A stretch of 64,000 nt of DNA from Myxococcales bacterium (GTDB taxonomy: Bacteria > Myxococcota > Myxococcia > Myxococcales > Myxococcaceae): positions 19,350 through 83,349 of the forward strand of contig JAUXRI010000304.1 in NCBI GenBank assembly GCA_030681895.1, read 5' to 3'. The first letter of the stretch is position 1, and every line of letters begins with the position of its first letter. Positions 61,975-64,000 of this stretch are shown here, one piece after another. The notes beneath the pieces are model-generated. The model was not told the origin of the DNA. It ran no database searches and saw only the letters and a list, made by a program, of their open reading frames with translations. The translations under genes were made by a program, and so were the position numbers.

Positions 61975-62709
61975 GTGAGTCTCCGGGAGCGCGCGCGCAG
62001 GGTGGTGATGGGCGACGGCGGGCTCGGGGGGCTGGCCGGCACGTTGCTGCTCCTCGGCGTGGGGCTCGTGATGACGTACTCGGGCACCGAAGACATTCGT
62101 GCGGCCGTCGCGACGGCGCCGACGCGCCTGTCGTGTGCCGACTTCGTCGCGAACCCCTCGGCGGCGAAGTGGGTGGTGCTCGAGGGCTGCCGGCTCGACC
62201 TGAACGCCGCGACGACGCGCCGCTGGAAGGGCTGGTGGAGCCGCGCCGATGCAGGCCCCACCGCGCGGCACCTCGAGCTCTTCATTCCCGTCTCGCCGCT
62301 GGGCACCGCGCAGCCGGAGCGGCCGAAGGTCGTGCTCGCCACGATGGACTCGGTGCTCCTCACGCTCGTCGAGACGCTCGACCGCCTGCCACCCGACCAG
62401 GTCGACGCGTTCGTCGACGCGAAGGCGGTGGAGATCGAGGCCGTCCTCGCGCCGAAGGAGCTTCGAGGTGCGGTCGCGCCGCTCTCACCGACGGGCAGCC
62501 GGCCAGCGCTCTCGCAGATGATGGCGGACGACGCGGTCGTGCTCGAGCAGGGCCGCGAGCCCAAACGCCTCGATGCCCTGTGCACGCTGCTGCTCGGGCT
62601 CGGCGTCATGCTCTTCGCCTTCTGGCCCGTCGCCCGCCGGTTCCAGCTCGAGCGTGAGCAGCCAGACCTGTCGACGCCGCCCTCTTCTGGTAACGATTCT
62701 TCCGTTTGA
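61975..62709 (+). CDS. Membrane protein of unknown function
   Basis: A 244-residue protein (GTG start) with hydrophobic segments near both ends (LAGTLLLLGVGLVMTY, ALCTLLLGLGVMLFAFWPV) and a soluble region of about 150 residues between them, holding two of its three Cys. Not recognised. It follows the lipid-transport operon by 48 bases and may share its promoter. Confidence 0.7.
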   Translation: MSLRERARRVVMGDGGLGGLAGTLLLLGVGLVMTYSGTEDIRAAVATAPTRLSCADFVANPSAAKWVVLEGCRLDLNAATTRRWKGWWSRADAGPTARHLELFIPVSPLGTAQPERPKVVLATMDSVLLTLVETLDRLPPDQVDAFVDAKAVEIEAVLAPKELRGAVAPLSPTGSRPALSQMMADDAVVLEQGREPKRLDALCTLLLGLGVMLFAFWPVARRFQLEREQPDLSTPPSSGNDSSV

Positions 62710-62744
62710 CCCACTCCACTCGCCCCCCTCTGGAGCACGACGAC

Positions 62745-63455
62745 ATGACCCCCCGCGACCCGCAGCTGCAGTTCTCCGTTCGCCGCTCGACCCTGCTGGC
62801 TGCCCTCGGTGGCGGCGTGCTCTCGCTCGGCCTCGTCGCCGGGCTCTCGTGGGCCGCGCCTGCGCAGCTGTGCGCGAAGGGGCTCTACTGCATGGCGGGC
62901 GACGGCCCCGCGCTCGCCGGTGAGGTGAACGGTAACTTCGCGGCCGTCGCGGTCGGGGTCGGCACCATCGTCGCGCACACCACCAACCTGGCCGGCAGTG
63001 AGACCGTCGCCGAGATGCAGGCGCGTGGCTTCGCGCTGTGTGACGGCACCACGCCCGCGTCGCAGGGCATCACGCAGCCGCTCATCACCGTCGCGACGCC
63101 GAACCTGAACGCGGGCCGCTTCCTGCGCGGCGGTGCGGCCGGGCAGAGCGGCGCGCTCGAAGACGACGCGACCGCGGTGAACAACCTGGGCACGTCGGAC
63201 CCGGGCCATGATCACGTCACGATGACCACCGACAACTGCAACACCAACAACGGCACCTGGTCGGTCGGCGGCGTCACCTTTCGCACCGTGATGCTCAACG
63301 GCGCCAAGCGCACCCACAACTGGGACGCCAACGCGAACTGCAACTCGGCGCACTACACGAACGGCTCCAGTATGACGGGCCTCAGCATCACCAGTGGCGA
63401 CGCCGAGACCCGGCCGACGAACATGCGCGTGGTGTGGATGATGCGGGTTCGCTGA
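62745..63455 (+). CDS. Exported protein with phage tail-fibre/collar-like domain
   Basis: A 236-residue protein with an N-terminal membrane/signal segment (STLLAALGGGVLSLGLVAGL), then a domain in the style of tail-fibre or collar proteins: FALCDGTTPASQGITQPL, NLNAGRFLRGGAAGQSG and the C-terminal signature ETRPTNMRVVWMMRV. The C-terminal motif is typical of tail-fibre proteins, while the N-terminal segment suggests export. A GGAG lies 9 bases before the ATG. It may have been recruited from a phage for surface binding; that is inference. Confidence 0.75.
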   Translation: MTPRDPQLQFSVRRSTLLAALGGGVLSLGLVAGLSWAAPAQLCAKGLYCMAGDGPALAGEVNGNFAAVAVGVGTIVAHTTNLAGSETVAEMQARGFALCDGTTPASQGITQPLITVATPNLNAGRFLRGGAAGQSGALEDDATAVNNLGTSDPGHDHVTMTTDNCNTNNGTWSVGGVTFRTVMLNGAKRTHNWDANANCNSAHYTNGSSMTGLSITSGDAETRPTNMRVVWMMRVR

Positions 63456-63464
63456 GCTTCAGCG
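63450..63464. terminator. Hairpin spanning two convergent stop codons
   Basis: CGCTGA (63450-63455) pairs with TCAGCG (63459-63464) around a GCT loop. It includes both the plus and minus stop codons and could act as a two-way terminator. The stem is short. Confidence 0.3.
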
Positions 63465-63989
63465 CTTCTTCGACTTCTGGGTCCACACCAACGACTGACA
63501 GCGCCCCTCGACACAGGCCGGGTAGCTGAAGGGCTGACCAGCGCACTCAGCGCATCGGGCGCCCGCCGGGACTTTTGGCGGCGGTCGTGAGGTGTTCGGC
63601 ACCGCCACCATCACCGGGCAACAGCAGCTCGCCTTCGTGCACGTCGTGTCGGCCGGCGCGGCGTCTTCGACGAGGACGCAGTCGCTCGCGACCCGACACT
63701 CGGCGTCCTTCCGAATGGCCTGACACCGGCGCGCGACACACGCCGCGACGAATTGGGACGCGTCGGGTGCAGGTTTGCAGTCCACCGTGGCGCACTCGAG
63801 CGGCGCGCAGTTCAGCGTCTTGCACTCGGCCCGCTCGTCCTTGCCTTTGGGAATCGCGCGCAGCGTCGGGCAGCACCCGCCACAACAGCCGGCGAAGCTC
63901 GTCAGCTCGCACTGGCTGTCCTTCGAGCACTCGGGCCGCGGTGGAATGTCGACGAGCACCAGCGACAGCGTGAAGGCGAACAGTGTCAT
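63459..63989 (-). CDS. Exported Cys-rich protein
   Basis: A 176-residue protein with a short hydrophobic leader (LFAFTLSLVLVDI) and about 20 Cys (CSKDSQCELTSFAGCCGGCC, TKASCCCPVM). It recalls the Cys-rich lipoproteins elsewhere in the window, especially in spacing (PECSKDSQC), but has no lipobox. Probably disulfide-rich and outside the cell. Starts 11 bases from the window end. Confidence 0.75.
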   Translation of the reverse strand: MTLFAFTLSLVLVDIPPRPECSKDSQCELTSFAGCCGGCCPTLRAIPKGKDERAECKTLNCAPLECATVDCKPAPDASQFVAACVARRCQAIRKDAECRVASDCVLVEDAAPADTTCTKASCCCPVMVAVPNTSRPPPKVPAGARCAECAGQPFSYPACVEGRCQSLVWTQKSKKR

Positions 63990-64000
63990 GGCAGGAGGCC

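Noticed and set aside
1..64000. tRNA, rRNA, CRISPR arrays, insertion sequences or prophage
   Set aside because: No cloverleaf-like gene, ribosomal sequence, regular direct-repeat/spacer array, transposase or block of phage genes was recognised. The tail-fibre-like gene stands alone.

Overview
The window is a high-GC, densely packed bacterial chromosome segment. It has strong G/C third-position bias, many GTG starts, four-base stop/start overlaps and convergent genes separated by only a few bases. The gene content points to Myxococcota (delta-proteobacterial myxobacteria), which I infer rather than prove. The signs are many lipoproteins with Asp-Ala-Gly or Gly-Gly-Ser-Thr-Ala linkers and Cys-rich repeats, large Ser/Thr kinases with tetratricopeptide tails, a calpain-like protease, DUF1552/DUF1592 proteins, a ceramidase-like lipoprotein and a sigma-54 activator. 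I saw no rRNA, tRNA, CRISPR array, insertion sequence or integrated phage.

Layout. 1-6250: the tail of an unknown protein, a minus-strand operon (envelope protein, FAD oxidoreductase of the phytoene-desaturase type, small Cys-rich Tat lipoprotein), two hypothetical genes and a seven-repeat Cys-rich lipoprotein. 6370-11799: a calcium-repeat lipoprotein, a membrane protein and a minus operon of c-type-cytochrome-like protein, lipoprotein and DUF1501 protein. 11800-19170: an SPFH/flotillin-type protein divergent from a sigma-54 activator, then a hybrid histidine kinase, a 49-codon ORF, a uracil-DNA glycosylase and a DUF4386 membrane protein. 19275-25714: a secreted lipoprotein, a three-gene coupled operon (DUF1592-type, DUF1552, GGSTA-repeat lipoprotein) and an EEP-family nuclease/phosphatase lipoprotein. 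25840-35821: a PilZ protein, an operon of Cys-rich/Kelch lipoprotein with M15 peptidase, a CDP-alcohol phosphatidyltransferase, an SGNH-like hydrolase, a ceramidase-like protein, a secreted hypothetical protein and a UDP-sugar pyrophosphorylase family enzyme.

35846-53240: a duplicated beta-helix protein, a calpain-like protease, a quinone-oxidoreductase-type enzyme, then a signalling block (Ser/Thr kinase, ECF sigma factor, FecR-like anti-sigma factor, two tandem paralogous kinases), followed by a metallo-beta-lactamase-fold lipoprotein divergent from a TetR regulator across a repeat-rich operator. 53510-64000: three hydrolases, three small genes with strong hairpin terminators, a lipoprotein, an Mla/MCE lipid-transport operon whose permease carries its own STAS domain, a membrane protein, a tail-fibre-like exported protein and a Cys-rich exported protein.

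Overall the window is mostly cell-envelope and surface biology (lipoproteins, lipid transport, extracellular hydrolases) with several regulatory modules. The most unusual items are the SPFH protein with four repeated N-terminal modules facing a sigma-54 activator, the two forms of DUF15xx cytochrome-like operon, the small Cys-rich Tat lipoprotein coupled to the oxidoreductase, and the TetR operator.
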